Below are positions 16,732 to 25,148 of a stretch of 64,000 nt of DNA, piece after piece. The stretch's first letter is position 1. Each line of letters begins with the position of its first letter. The DNA lies in assembly GCF_000184745.1 (NCBI RefSeq), contig NC_014931.1, positions 1,488,001-1,552,000 of the forward strand. The letters are read 5' to 3'. The notes under the pieces are model-generated. The model made no database searches, was not told where the DNA came from, and saw nothing but the letters and a program-made list of their open reading frames with translations. Both the position numbers and the translations under genes were made by a program. The stretch comes from Variovorax paradoxus EPS. Its GTDB lineage: Bacteria; Pseudomonadota; Gammaproteobacteria; Burkholderiales; Burkholderiaceae_C.

Positions 16732-17697
16732 ATGACCAAGACCGCCGCGCAGACCGGCATCCCCCCTTCTTCTCATGCCGGCGCCAAGAGCATTGCGCCC
16801 GGCCTCATCCTCGCCTCGCTGGGCGCGATCGCGTTCAGCGGCAAAGCGATCATCGTCAAGCTGGCCTACCGCTACGGCGTCGACGCGATCACGCTCATCA
16901 TGCTGCGCATGCTCTTCGCGCTGCCGCTGTTCGCGGTGATGGCTTGGTGGGCGGGGCGCGGCAAGCCGGCGCTCACCTTTCGCGATTGGCTGGGCGTCGT
17001 CGGCCTGGGCTTCTCGGGCTACTACCTCGCAAGCTTTCTCGACTTTGCCGGACTCGCCTACATCTCGGCCAGCTTCGAGCGGCTGATCCTGTATCTCAAC
17101 CCCACGCTGGTGCTGCTGTTCGGCTGGATCCTGTATCGGCGCCGCGCCACGCGTCCGCAGGTGCTGGGCATGGTCGTGAGCTATGCGGGTGTGCTGCTGG
17201 TGTTCGGGCACGAGCTCTGGACCGGTGGCGGCGGCAAGGGCGGAGGCGCCGCGGCCTGGGGCGCATTCCTCGTGTTCCTGAGCGCGGTGAGCTATGCGGG
17301 CTACCTCGTCTACAGCGGCGAATTCGTCAAGCGGCTCGGCTCGCTCAGGCTCGTGGGCCTGGCCACCACGGTGGCCTGCCTGCTGTGCATCCTGCAGTTC
17401 GTGCTGACGCGGCCGATCAGCGTGGCAATGCAGCTGGCGCCCGAAGTCATCTGGCTCTCGGTGCTCAATGCCACGGTGTGCACGGCGGTGCCTGTCCTGA
17501 TGGTCATGATGGCCATCGAGCGCATCGGCCCCGCGGTGGCAGCGCAAACCGGCATGATCGGGCCCCTGTCGACCATCCTCATGGGGGTGGTCATACTCGA
17601 TGAGCCGTTCACCGCGTGGATCGCGGCCGGCACGGTGCTCGTCATTGCGGGCATCTTCGTTTTCACACGCAAGGGGCGCGAAGCCCCTGCACGTTAG
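16732..17697 (+). CDS. EamA/DMT family transporter
   Basis: A 321-residue inner membrane protein with ten predicted helices arranged as two EamA repeats (about 25-155 and 175-315), the drug/metabolite transporter pattern. It lies 21 bases after the GGT-family gene and 11 bases before an SDR gene, in the same operon. It likely exports a metabolite from the pathway of its neighbours; the substrate cannot be predicted. A second EamA gene lies at 24.1-25.0 kb. Confidence 0.9.
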   Translation: MTKTAAQTGIPPSSHAGAKSIAPGLILASLGAIAFSGKAIIVKLAYRYGVDAITLIMLRMLFALPLFAVMAWWAGRGKPALTFRDWLGVVGLGFSGYYLASFLDFAGLAYISASFERLILYLNPTLVLLFGWILYRRRATRPQVLGMVVSYAGVLLVFGHELWTGGGGKGGGAAAWGAFLVFLSAVSYAGYLVYSGEFVKRLGSLRLVGLATTVACLLCILQFVLTRPISVAMQLAPEVIWLSVLNATVCTAVPVLMVMMAIERIGPAVAAQTGMIGPLSTILMGVVILDEPFTAWIAAGTVLVIAGIFVFTRKGREAPAR

Positions 17698-17708
17698 GAG
17701 CAACAAAC

Positions 17709-18503
17709 ATGGATCTGGGCATTGCAGGCAAGACCGCGCTGGTGTGCGGCGCGAGCAAGGGACTGGGCTTCGGCTGCGCCGAGGCGCTGGTGCGCGAAGG
17801 CGTCAACGTGGTGATCGTGGCGCGCGGCGCCGAGGCGCTGGAAGCGGCTGCGAAGAAGCTCACAGAGGCGGCGGGCGCATCGGGCAGCCCCTTCGTCAAG
17901 CATGTGGCGGCCGACATCACCACCGAAGCCGGCCGCGCCGCCGTGTTCGCGCTGGGCCATGACTTCGACATCGTCGTCACCAACGCCGGCGGCCCGCCGC
18001 CCGGCGACTTCCGCAATTGGGACCGCGAGGCGTGGATCAAGGCGGTCGACGCGAACATGCTCACGCCCATCGAGCTCATCAAGGCCACGGTGGACGGCAT
18101 GGCCAAGCGCGGGTTCGGCCGGATCGTGAACATCACGTCGAGCTCGGTGAAGTCGCCTATCGACATCCTCGGCCTCTCGAACGGCGCGCGCAGCGGCCTC
18201 ACCGGCTTCGTGGCCGGCGTGGCGCGCACGGCCGTCGCGGCGCAGGGCGTGACCATCAACAACCTCTTGCCCGGCTCCTTCGAGACCGACCGCCTCAAGG
18301 GCACGATGGCCGGCACGGCGCAGAAGACCGGCCAGGACTTCGACACCGTGTGGGAAGCCCGCAAGAAGAACATCCCCGCGAAGCGCTTCGGCACGCCAGC
18401 GGAGTTCGGCGCCATCTGCGCGTTTCTCTGCAGCCAGCAGGCCGGTTACATGACGGGCCAGAACGTGCTGGCGGACGGCGGCGCCTACCCCGGCACCTAC
18501 TGA
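17709..18503 (+). CDS. SDR family protein with degenerate catalytic site
   Basis: A 264-residue short-chain dehydrogenase-like protein. The cofactor motif reads CGASKGLG at 13-20 (Cys for the usual Thr), followed by TNAG and a conserved Ser around 144. At the YxxxK position it has SNGAR (157-161), so the catalytic Tyr and Lys are Ser and Arg. A subgroup of 3-oxoacyl-ACP-reductase-like SDRs is known to lack the tetrad in this way. It may use different chemistry or bind without reducing. An AGGAG ribosome site precedes the ATG. It closes the Bug-GGT-EamA operon before the glycosyltransferase gene. Confidence 0.88.
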   Translation: MDLGIAGKTALVCGASKGLGFGCAEALVREGVNVVIVARGAEALEAAAKKLTEAAGASGSPFVKHVAADITTEAGRAAVFALGHDFDIVVTNAGGPPPGDFRNWDREAWIKAVDANMLTPIELIKATVDGMAKRGFGRIVNITSSSVKSPIDILGLSNGARSGLTGFVAGVARTAVAAQGVTINNLLPGSFETDRLKGTMAGTAQKTGQDFDTVWEARKKNIPAKRFGTPAEFGAICAFLCSQQAGYMTGQNVLADGGAYPGTY

Positions 18504-18532
18504 GCAAGCTCACGAGCGAGGGGAGGCGCATC

Positions 18533-20326
18533 GTGAGCAACAACAACAACAACAGCAGCAACAGCAGCAATAGGTCTTTCGAAAAGATCACGCTGGTGTC
18601 GGTCACCGGCCTGCCCGACGCGCGCGGCGCGGCGATGGCGCTGAAGCACAGCCAGGCACAGATGCCCGGCGCCCGCGCCCTGCTGTGCAGCCCGCAGGCG
18701 CCCAATGATCTGCCAGCGGGCATCGCGCATGTGCCGATCGCACCGCTGAACTACCACGAGTACGGCTGGTTCATGATGTTCGCGCTCTGGCGCGTGGTGC
18801 AGACCGAATTCGCGTTGGTGGTGCAGGAAGACGGCTGGGTCGTCAACGCAAACAACTGGCGTGACGAGTTCCTGGACTTCGACTACATCGGCGCACCGAT
18901 CCATCTTGCGAAGATCGATACGCCCGAAGGCACGTACTGGCGCAACCGCTTCGAGTGGGCCGATGAACTGCAGAAGCCCGGCCACGTCGTCACGCCGATC
19001 CAGAACGGCGGCTTCAGCCTGCGCAGCCGGCGCTTCATGCGCGCGCTGGTCGACCACCCGCACATCCGCGTCGAGATTCCGCCGCCCGATGCGGTGCAAG
19101 GCGATCCGCTGAAGATGCACTGGCAGCACAACGCGCTGCTCGAAGACGTGCAACTGAGCGGCGTGCTGCGCCCCGCGCTCGAAGCCGTTGGCATGCGCTT
19201 CGCCCCACTGGAGCTGGCGCGCAGTTTTTCCATCGAGCATGCGGGGCCGCAGCTGCACCACGGCTACAACGCGATGCTGCTGTTCGGGCACCACGCGAAG
19301 GTGCGGCAACTGGCGAGCTTGTCGCCGCTCACGCTGCGTTCGCTGATTCCGCTGTCGCAGCTCGATGCCTGGTATGGCGAGCGCGACATCCTGCAGATGT
19401 TCGAGCGCAATGGTTACCGCATCGAATTCGCGCCTGAACCGGTGGCGCCGAATGCCGCGCCGCGCAGGGTGTATGACTGCATCACCTACAACGGCGAGGC
19501 CGACATCCTCGCGGCTCGGCTGCATGAGCTGTCGGAGGTGGTCGACTGCTTCGTCATCGTCGAAGCCGACCGCACCTTCAGCGGCGAGCCGAAGGCCTTG
19601 CGCTTCGATGCCGCCGACCCACGCATCGCATCGTTCCTGCCGCGTATCCGCTACATCGCGGTGCACGACATGCCGGTCGTCGACGAAGCCGCGGACGCCG
19701 TGCCCGTGGTCGGCGACTGGCTCTCCGACACGCCGACCTCCGGCTTCTGGATTCGCGAGAAATTCCAGCGCAACCAGATCGTGCGAGGGCTGCACGACGC
19801 GGCGCCCGACGACCTGATCCTGATTTCCGATGCAGACGAGATTCCGCGCGCGTCGGTGGTGCAGGCGATGCGCGACGAACGGCGGCACGCGATCTTCGGG
19901 TTGTGCCTGGCGTTCTATTACTTCTATGCCAATTACCGCAATGTCGAAGGGCCGGAGGCATCGTCGGTCTGGACTGTCGCGGCGACGCGCGCGCAACTGG
20001 ATGTGCTCACGCCCGATCAGTTGCGCATGCGGGTGCGCACTGGGGCCCAGCCCGCGCTGATCCTCGAGGAGGCCGGTTGGCATCTCTCGTACCTCGCAAT
20101 GGATGAGGCTGCGGTGCGGGCGAAGATACGTGGCTTTGCGCACCAGGAATACAACGCGCCGGGGTTCCTTGCGGCCATCGATATTCCGGCGCTTCTGGCT
20201 TCGGGCAAGGACTTGTATGACCGTCCGGGCTACGCGTGGCGACTGGTCGGGCGTGACGAGGCACCTGCATGGCTGGCAGCACAGGAAGAGCTACGGCACC
20301 TCTTCGCTGCACGGCCGGTCTCCTGA
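18533..20326 (+). CDS. Fused DUF5672 - GT17-like glycosyltransferase
   Basis: A 597-residue protein with two glycosyltransferase-like parts. Residues 15-260 resemble DUF5672 proteins (WFMMFALWRVVQTEFALVVQ followed by EDGW, then IQNGGFSLRSRRFM and a late EDVQLS block). Residues 313-590 resemble GT17 (the MGAT3-like family): VYDCITYNGEADIL, VEADRTFSGEPK and a DxD-type LISDADEIPR with Asp433 and Asp435. There is no signal peptide. The start is GTG at 18533 behind GGGGAGG. The N terminus is an Asn/Ser tract. It probably adds sugars to a surface glycan with the neighbouring minus-strand genes. The fusion calls rest on motif memory, not on a search. Confidence 0.75.
   Translation: MSNNNNNSSNSSNRSFEKITLVSVTGLPDARGAAMALKHSQAQMPGARALLCSPQAPNDLPAGIAHVPIAPLNYHEYGWFMMFALWRVVQTEFALVVQEDGWVVNANNWRDEFLDFDYIGAPIHLAKIDTPEGTYWRNRFEWADELQKPGHVVTPIQNGGFSLRSRRFMRALVDHPHIRVEIPPPDAVQGDPLKMHWQHNALLEDVQLSGVLRPALEAVGMRFAPLELARSFSIEHAGPQLHHGYNAMLLFGHHAKVRQLASLSPLTLRSLIPLSQLDAWYGERDILQMFERNGYRIEFAPEPVAPNAAPRRVYDCITYNGEADILAARLHELSEVVDCFVIVEADRTFSGEPKALRFDAADPRIASFLPRIRYIAVHDMPVVDEAADAVPVVGDWLSDTPTSGFWIREKFQRNQIVRGLHDAAPDDLILISDADEIPRASVVQAMRDERRHAIFGLCLAFYYFYANYRNVEGPEASSVWTVAATRAQLDVLTPDQLRMRVRTGAQPALILEEAGWHLSYLAMDEAAVRAKIRGFAHQEYNAPGFLAAIDIPALLASGKDLYDRPGYAWRLVGRDEAPAWLAAQEELRHLFAARPVS
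18536..18571 (+). repeat. AAC/AGC trinucleotide tract at the start of the glycosyltransferase gene
   Basis: Twelve codons directly after the GTG start are only AGC, AAC and AAT, coding for Ser and Asn. Slippage by whole triplets would change the length of the N terminus without shifting the frame. Confidence 0.75.
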
Positions 20327-20356
20327 GCAGGTCAGCGGCTGGTTTCCGGGGCCTAC

Positions 20357-21166
20357 TCAGTAGCGGCAGCAAAGGTCGAGGGCGGGCCCGGCATATGAAT
20401 GCCCCCGGAGATCGACGGCGCCGGCGCTGATCCTGGCGTGGTCCTGATCGAGCTCTGCGCTCTTTCTGAAATGCTGGCCGCCCCATTGGTTGATGAGGTA
20501 TTCCGGCAGGATTTTTCCGGCGATCTGCATCTTGCGCTGCCTCATCTGGTCGTTCCAGGGGGCGTAGCCATAGTGGAAGACCATCAGGTCGAAGAGCCGG
20601 GTGGCGGCGTCCGGGTGGTAGGAGTGATGCCGTCCCGGCTGGTACATGCCCACTTGCAGCCGGTGATAGAAGCGGTTGCGCTGCGGTGCATGGCTCATCG
20701 CCAGCGCCGCGCGCTCCGCGGGATCGACGATCGCGTTGTCGTCGATGCCGAAGTGCTGTTGCAGCGGAAGGGGTTTGTCGGGATCTGGCTGCGACCCCTG
20801 GTTCGGATCGACCATCAGCATGCCCGACGCCCCGCATCCCTTCTTGCCGGAGTCGAGCAGAAATCGCTCGACCTCCGCCAGCGGCGAGGAACTCATCAGG
20901 AACTCGGTCACGTTGAGGGCGATCTTCCAGCCGGGCAATTCGTTTTCATAGTTCATGACCTCGAGGTCGGTCAGGAAGGCATCGAAGTGGGTCAGCCGGC
21001 TGCGGACCACGCGCCACTCGGGAGCCAGGGTGCGGCAGATCTCGACCGAGTTGTCCGTTGATCCGTGGTCTATCAGCACACCATGATCGAACAGCGAGAG
21101 GTGATGCCTGAGCCACCAGGGCAGCATGTATTCCTCATTGAAGAAGTGGCAGATGACGGTGCGCAT
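20357..21166 (-). CDS. GT2-like glycosyltransferase
   Basis: A 269-residue GT-A type transferase. The start CHFFNEEYMLPWWLRHHL and the DHGSTDNS block at 33-40 match the Glyco_tranf_2_4 family, which acts on bacterial surface polysaccharides. The DxD of classical GT2 is less obvious; a candidate is in MLMVDPNQG. It is the last gene of the minus-strand glycan operon, 28 bases after the C-methyltransferase. It converges on the fused glycosyltransferase with only 30 bases between stops. Acceptor and donor are unknown. Confidence 0.75.
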   Translation of the reverse strand: MRTVICHFFNEEYMLPWWLRHHLSLFDHGVLIDHGSTDNSVEICRTLAPEWRVVRSRLTHFDAFLTDLEVMNYENELPGWKIALNVTEFLMSSSPLAEVERFLLDSGKKGCGASGMLMVDPNQGSQPDPDKPLPLQQHFGIDDNAIVDPAERAALAMSHAPQRNRFYHRLQVGMYQPGRHHSYHPDAATRLFDLMVFHYGYAPWNDQMRQRKMQIAGKILPEYLINQWGGQHFRKSAELDQDHARISAGAVDLRGHSYAGPALDLCCRY

Positions 21167-21194
21167 GGCGGGGTTTTCTTCCTGCAGACTGGTC

Positions 21195-22436
21195 TCAAAG
21201 AATGCCAGCTTTGGGGAAATAGGCGTAGAAGCTCGATCCCTCGGGGACGCCCAATGCTTCGAGCTTCTGCGCGAGTTCGTGACGGAAATTCCAGGCCGAT
21301 AGAACGAACAGCGCCGGCTTGTCCAAGCGCCGGCAGGTCTCCAGCGGTTCGATGAGCGTGCCGCAGCCCGGTGCGTGCAGGCCGATCTTCAGCGGATTCT
21401 CATCGAGGAATCGTGTGGGCCGGATGCCGGCTGCATTGATCAGCGTCATGGCCTTGGCGGCGGCGCCGACGAAGACAATCTCGAATCCGCGGACCTCGTG
21501 TTGCCGGACTGCTTCGGCCACGTCTTTCAGCGTTTGTGTCGCGCGGGCGGCAAACCTTTCGTAGATGTCCCATTGGTAGAGGTTCACCCGCTCCTCATAC
21601 GCAGCCAAGCCTTCGTCGATCGCGAAATCCCCCGTCGAGAAAGCCGCACGCACCGACGGCGGTGCGGATGCCTCGTTCGCATGCTGCAGGACATAGACCG
21701 GGCTGTCGCCATGGATCTTCACCATGAATGCGTCCACCAGCTTCAGGCCTGCGCGCGCTGCCAGCCGGCTCATCGAGCGGGTGTTGAAGAACGAAAGATG
21801 CTCGTGATAGATGGTGTCGAACTCGCCGTTCTCGAACATGCGCGCCTGCGAAGGCTGTACCAGCACCACCCCGCCGGGACTGAGCTTGAGCGCGCACTCC
21901 TGCAAGAACTCGAAGGGCGCATCCACATGCGCGACGACGTTCATGCACACGATCGCGTCGAAGGTTCCAGTCAACTGCGCGCTCGCCTCGGGCCAGTAGG
22001 CGCAAGTGATCGGAAGGCCCGCCTTCTGCGCCGCGTCGACGATGTTGGCCGCGGGATCGACGCCGATGCAGTCAAGCCCCGCAGCTTGCATTTCGCGGAT
22101 AAGGCTGCCGTCGTTGGCCGCGATCTCGAGCACGCGGCCTCCGGCCGGAACGACGCCCGCCAGCGACTGCGCGAACCAGGCAAAGAAGCGGTTCAACGTG
22201 GCAGACGTTCCACTGACGTAGGCGTAGCGATCGAAGATGTTCCGGCGGTCTACGCAATAGGTCAGTTGTGCATGCCAGCACTGGGTGCACAGGTTCAAGC
22301 CCAGCGGGAACGGAGGCACCTGTTCTGCGGCGGTGCGCGTATAGCTGTTGGCTGGCGGCTGATTGCCCAGGTCGAGAACCGGCCGCAGCCGAGCGGCATC
22401 GCAGCAGAGGCACCGGGCCATGGCGTGGTCGGTCAT
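21195..22436 (-). CDS. SAM-dependent sugar C-methyltransferase
   Basis: A 413-residue protein with the three-part layout of NDP-sugar C-methyltransferases. An N-terminal zinc-binding region has Cys9, Cys12, Cys50 and Cys53 (CLCC and CTQC). A central SAM domain has VLEIAANDGSL at 102-112. A C-terminal Rossmann-like domain (FVGAAAKAMTLINAAG) completes it. Relatives such as TylC3 and NovU add a methyl branch to a keto-deoxysugar. The start overlaps the epimerase stop by 4 bases. This points to a branched, methylated deoxysugar in the glycan (inference). Confidence 0.85.
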   Translation of the reverse strand: MTDHAMARCLCCDAARLRPVLDLGNQPPANSYTRTAAEQVPPFPLGLNLCTQCWHAQLTYCVDRRNIFDRYAYVSGTSATLNRFFAWFAQSLAGVVPAGGRVLEIAANDGSLIREMQAAGLDCIGVDPAANIVDAAQKAGLPITCAYWPEASAQLTGTFDAIVCMNVVAHVDAPFEFLQECALKLSPGGVVLVQPSQARMFENGEFDTIYHEHLSFFNTRSMSRLAARAGLKLVDAFMVKIHGDSPVYVLQHANEASAPPSVRAAFSTGDFAIDEGLAAYEERVNLYQWDIYERFAARATQTLKDVAEAVRQHEVRGFEIVFVGAAAKAMTLINAAGIRPTRFLDENPLKIGLHAPGCGTLIEPLETCRRLDKPALFVLSAWNFRHELAQKLEALGVPEGSSFYAYFPKAGIL

Positions 22437-23353
22437 GAGATGCCCCTGGCTGTTCGATATTCATCGATGAATTGCCGGCAGTGCTCGCCGATGCCGATGG
22501 TTGCGAGAGGATGCCCGCACAGCGTCTTCATCTGGGTGGTGTCGAGCAGGAAGGAGTAGGTCTCCGATTCGCCTTCGTCGCTTACCTCGGCTTGCCATGT
22601 TGCGGCGACTGCGTGCGCCAGTTCTCCCAATGTGAAAGACAGGCTGCCTGCGTTGCAAATGCCCGGCTTGCATTCGGTCGTGAGCAGTTTCTCGATCAGC
22701 ACCCAGAGGTCCGAGAGAAAAAGAATGGTGCGGCGCGCGCCGCTGTTCTTCAGGTGCACGCGTCCGGTGCGCATGGCCGAGAGATTCATGGCATTGAAGA
22801 CGAGTTCCTCGCGCAAGTTAGGGCTGTAGCCCGCGAGCGTTCCCATCCGCAAGGCATGGAAATTCTCGAGAAAGTTCTGCGCCAGATAGTCGAATGCGAA
22901 CTTCGACATGTCGTAGGCGTTCTGCGTCGGAATGTGGGCGGTCGAACTCTCTGATGCCGGGGCGAAATCGCGCTCCTTGGTCGAGTAGAGGCTACCGGTG
23001 GAGGCGTAGATCAGTTTGGTCGACGGATGGAGCTTCTTCGCAAAGACAAAGAGATTCAGGCAGTTGTTCGACACGGCCCCGTCAGGGTCTTCGATGGCTT
23101 GCTTGACGCTGGAGTGACCACCGAACCAGAGCACGGCGCAGAATTGCTGCAGGAAGTCGGCCGGCAGGACGGCATAGTCGCTGCGGATGACCTCGATGCC
23201 CAGCGGATTGCCACGCGCAAGAAGGTCGCACACCGTGACTTCGAAGCCGCCCGACAGCAGACGCGAATGAAGAAAACTTCCGATGTAGCCGCAACCTCCG
23301 ATCAACAGCAGGCGCCTGGCATCGGGAAGAGAAGGGGCACCTGGCGTGAGCAT
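22433..23353 (-). CDS. NAD-dependent sugar epimerase/dehydratase
   Basis: A 306-residue extended SDR. The cofactor motif GGCGYIG is at 19-25, the Ser/Thr of YASTGSLYS around 118-119, and the catalytic pair Tyr147 and Lys151 (YDMSK). It is shorter than GalE and probably reduces, epimerises or dehydrates a nucleotide sugar. The ATG at 23351-23353 was chosen because the cofactor motif is then near the N terminus. The gene is translationally coupled to the C-methyltransferase, so both probably act on the same sugar. Confidence 0.85.
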   Translation of the reverse strand: MLTPGAPSLPDARRLLLIGGCGYIGSFLHSRLLSGGFEVTVCDLLARGNPLGIEVIRSDYAVLPADFLQQFCAVLWFGGHSSVKQAIEDPDGAVSNNCLNLFVFAKKLHPSTKLIYASTGSLYSTKERDFAPASESSTAHIPTQNAYDMSKFAFDYLAQNFLENFHALRMGTLAGYSPNLREELVFNAMNLSAMRTGRVHLKNSGARRTILFLSDLWVLIEKLLTTECKPGICNAGSLSFTLGELAHAVAATWQAEVSDEGESETYSFLLDTTQMKTLCGHPLATIGIGEHCRQFIDEYRTARGIS

Positions 23354-23461
23354 CGGAATTCCATTCGCCGGAATGCATCCGGTAGTTGAAGGTCTGCCGG
23401 GGATGGTAATTGGTTGGAGCCAGCCATCGGCCGGGCACCCGCGCATCGGATGGTGCGCCGG

Positions 23462-24115
23462 TCAATCCGAAGTTTTTTGTACGTACAGCTGGTACAGGGG
23501 CGCTCGCAGGATCTGGAGCTTGCGGAAATAGCAATTGACGAAAGCGTCGATCGCCGGCTTCGGGCAGCGCAGCGGATCTTTTCCGCCCGCGAGTTCTTCG
23601 GCCCAGAGGTAGTCGTCGAACACGATCACTCCGCCATTGCGCAGCAGCCGGAAGGCCAGAACGGCGTCAGCCAATACATCCGGCGCCTGGTGCGAGCCGT
23701 CGATGTAGATGAAATCGAAATGGCCGGATGCACCTTGTGCAAGCAATCGGGCCAGGCCGAGATCCGAAGGCCCCTTGTGCACGACCAGATTCACCGGATG
23801 CGCTGCACGACGGATCGACAGGGCGGTGTTGTGATGAAAGCGCATCTCGACTTGCGTCATCGAGATGCCACCGTCCTGTTGATGCTCCAGGCCGCCCTCC
23901 CAGGTGTCGAGGCAGTGCAGCTCGATCGGAAACTGGTGCGCCAGCTTGTCGATGAGGTAGCAGGCGCTGGCTCCTTCATAGGAGCCGATCTCGAGCATTC
24001 TCTGCGGTTGGATCTGCGGTACCAGCTCTTCCCAGACACCTTTGACCACGCCGAACCAGTCGTTGGTGAATTGAAAGGCTTCGGTGATCGGGGTCGATTC
24101 GGCGGGAATGGGCAT
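23462..24115 (-). CDS. Class I SAM-dependent methyltransferase (Methyltransf_24 type)
   Basis: A 217-residue methyltransferase with motif I MLEIGSYEGASA at 40-51 and the FIYIDGSHQAPDVL block of the family often found in surface glycan and cephalosporin-hydroxylase-like methyltransferases. It probably O-methylates a glycan residue. It lies 108 bases upstream of the epimerase, and 17 bases after the EamA stop on the same strand. It may therefore be cotranscribed with either. Its start codon has no good ribosome site. Confidence 0.75.
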   Translation of the reverse strand: MPIPAESTPITEAFQFTNDWFGVVKGVWEELVPQIQPQRMLEIGSYEGASACYLIDKLAHQFPIELHCLDTWEGGLEHQQDGGISMTQVEMRFHHNTALSIRRAAHPVNLVVHKGPSDLGLARLLAQGASGHFDFIYIDGSHQAPDVLADAVLAFRLLRNGGVIVFDDYLWAEELAGGKDPLRCPKPAIDAFVNCYFRKLQILRAPLYQLYVQKTSD

Positions 24116-24132
24116 GCACAGACTTTAGCGAC

Positions 24133-25041
24133 TCAGCGCCGCGACGCCACCACGATCCCACTCACGATCAACACGAACGCCACCCCGTGGTACCAGTGCG
24201 GCGCCTCGCGGAGAAACGCCGCCGACAGCACCGCCGCAAATAGCGGCGTGAGGTTCATGAAGATGCTCGCCGCCTGTGGCCCCGCGCGCTGCACGCCGGT
24301 GCCCCAGCAGCGATAGGCGACCACCGCGGGGCCGATGCCGATGAACGCCATCGCGGCGACCAGTGGCCAGCCCAGGTCGATGTGGGCGTCGGTCAGCGTC
24401 CATTCGCCGGCGGCCAGCGCGCCCGACCAGGCGAGGCCGAACACCAGTTGCGCCATCAGGAAGGCCGCCCAGTCCTGCCGCACCTGCTTCGGCTCGTGCG
24501 TGCGCGCCAGCAGCCAGCTGTAGAAAGCCCAGGCGATGGTGCCCAGGATCATGTAGAGGTCGCCCGGCACCAGCCGCAGCGCAATCAGCTGGCGCCATTC
24601 GCCGCGGCTCAGCACCAGCAGCACGCCGAGCATCGAGAGCAGCGCGCCGGCGATCTCGCGCGTGCTGATGCGGGCGCCGAAGAACAGCATGCCGACAGCG
24701 AGCATCCAGAGCGGCAGGCTCGAGCCCACCAGCGTGACGTTGATCGGCGTGGACGTCTGCAGCGCGAGGTACTGGAACGCGTTGTACAGGCCGATGCCCA
24801 GCAGCCCGAGCACCGCGTAGCGCTTCCAGTGCGCCCAGAGCGGGCTGCCGCTGCGCAGCACCGAGGCCGCGAGCGGCAGCAGCAGAACGAATGCGATCAC
24901 CCAGCGCACGAAGTTCAGCGTGAGCGGCGACACCAGCTCGCGCACCAGCCGGCCGACGACGGCATTGCCGGCCCACAGCAGCGGCGGCACGGTGAGAAGA
25001 AGAACGGTAAGGGAAGTGAGGCGCGGCTGCGATGTCGACAT
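24133..25041 (-). CDS. EamA/DMT family transporter
   Basis: A 302-residue membrane protein with about ten predicted helices in two EamA repeats (about 10-145 and 155-295). The start MSTSQPRL was chosen because it precedes the first helix directly. It sits at the head of the minus-strand cluster, 17 bases ahead of the methyltransferase. It is divergent from the quinone oxidoreductase gene. It may export a metabolite or belong to a separate core unit that the glycan genes joined. Confidence 0.88.
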   Translation of the reverse strand: MSTSQPRLTSLTVLLLTVPPLLWAGNAVVGRLVRELVSPLTLNFVRWVIAFVLLLPLAASVLRSGSPLWAHWKRYAVLGLLGIGLYNAFQYLALQTSTPINVTLVGSSLPLWMLAVGMLFFGARISTREIAGALLSMLGVLLVLSRGEWRQLIALRLVPGDLYMILGTIAWAFYSWLLARTHEPKQVRQDWAAFLMAQLVFGLAWSGALAAGEWTLTDAHIDLGWPLVAAMAFIGIGPAVVAYRCWGTGVQRAGPQAASIFMNLTPLFAAVLSAAFLREAPHWYHGVAFVLIVSGIVVASRR

Positions 25042-25148
25042 GGCCGCCGACTCTACCGGCTCTGCTCGGGCATCGCCCCGCGGCTTCGCCAAAGGCCCAA
25101 ACGTGGCACGATGCGCGTCTTCTTTTTCTGCGCGTGGAGACTGCAACG

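Noticed and set aside
15070..17706. Open frame of 878 codons on the minus strand
   Set aside because: It is antisense to the GGT-family and EamA genes, is rich in His, Arg and Gly, and has no recognisable domain. It is a by-product of GC-rich codon use.
18017..18532. N-terminal extension of the glycosyltransferase frame
   Set aside because: The extension lies out of frame inside the SDR gene, and the GTG at 18533 has a strong ribosome site.
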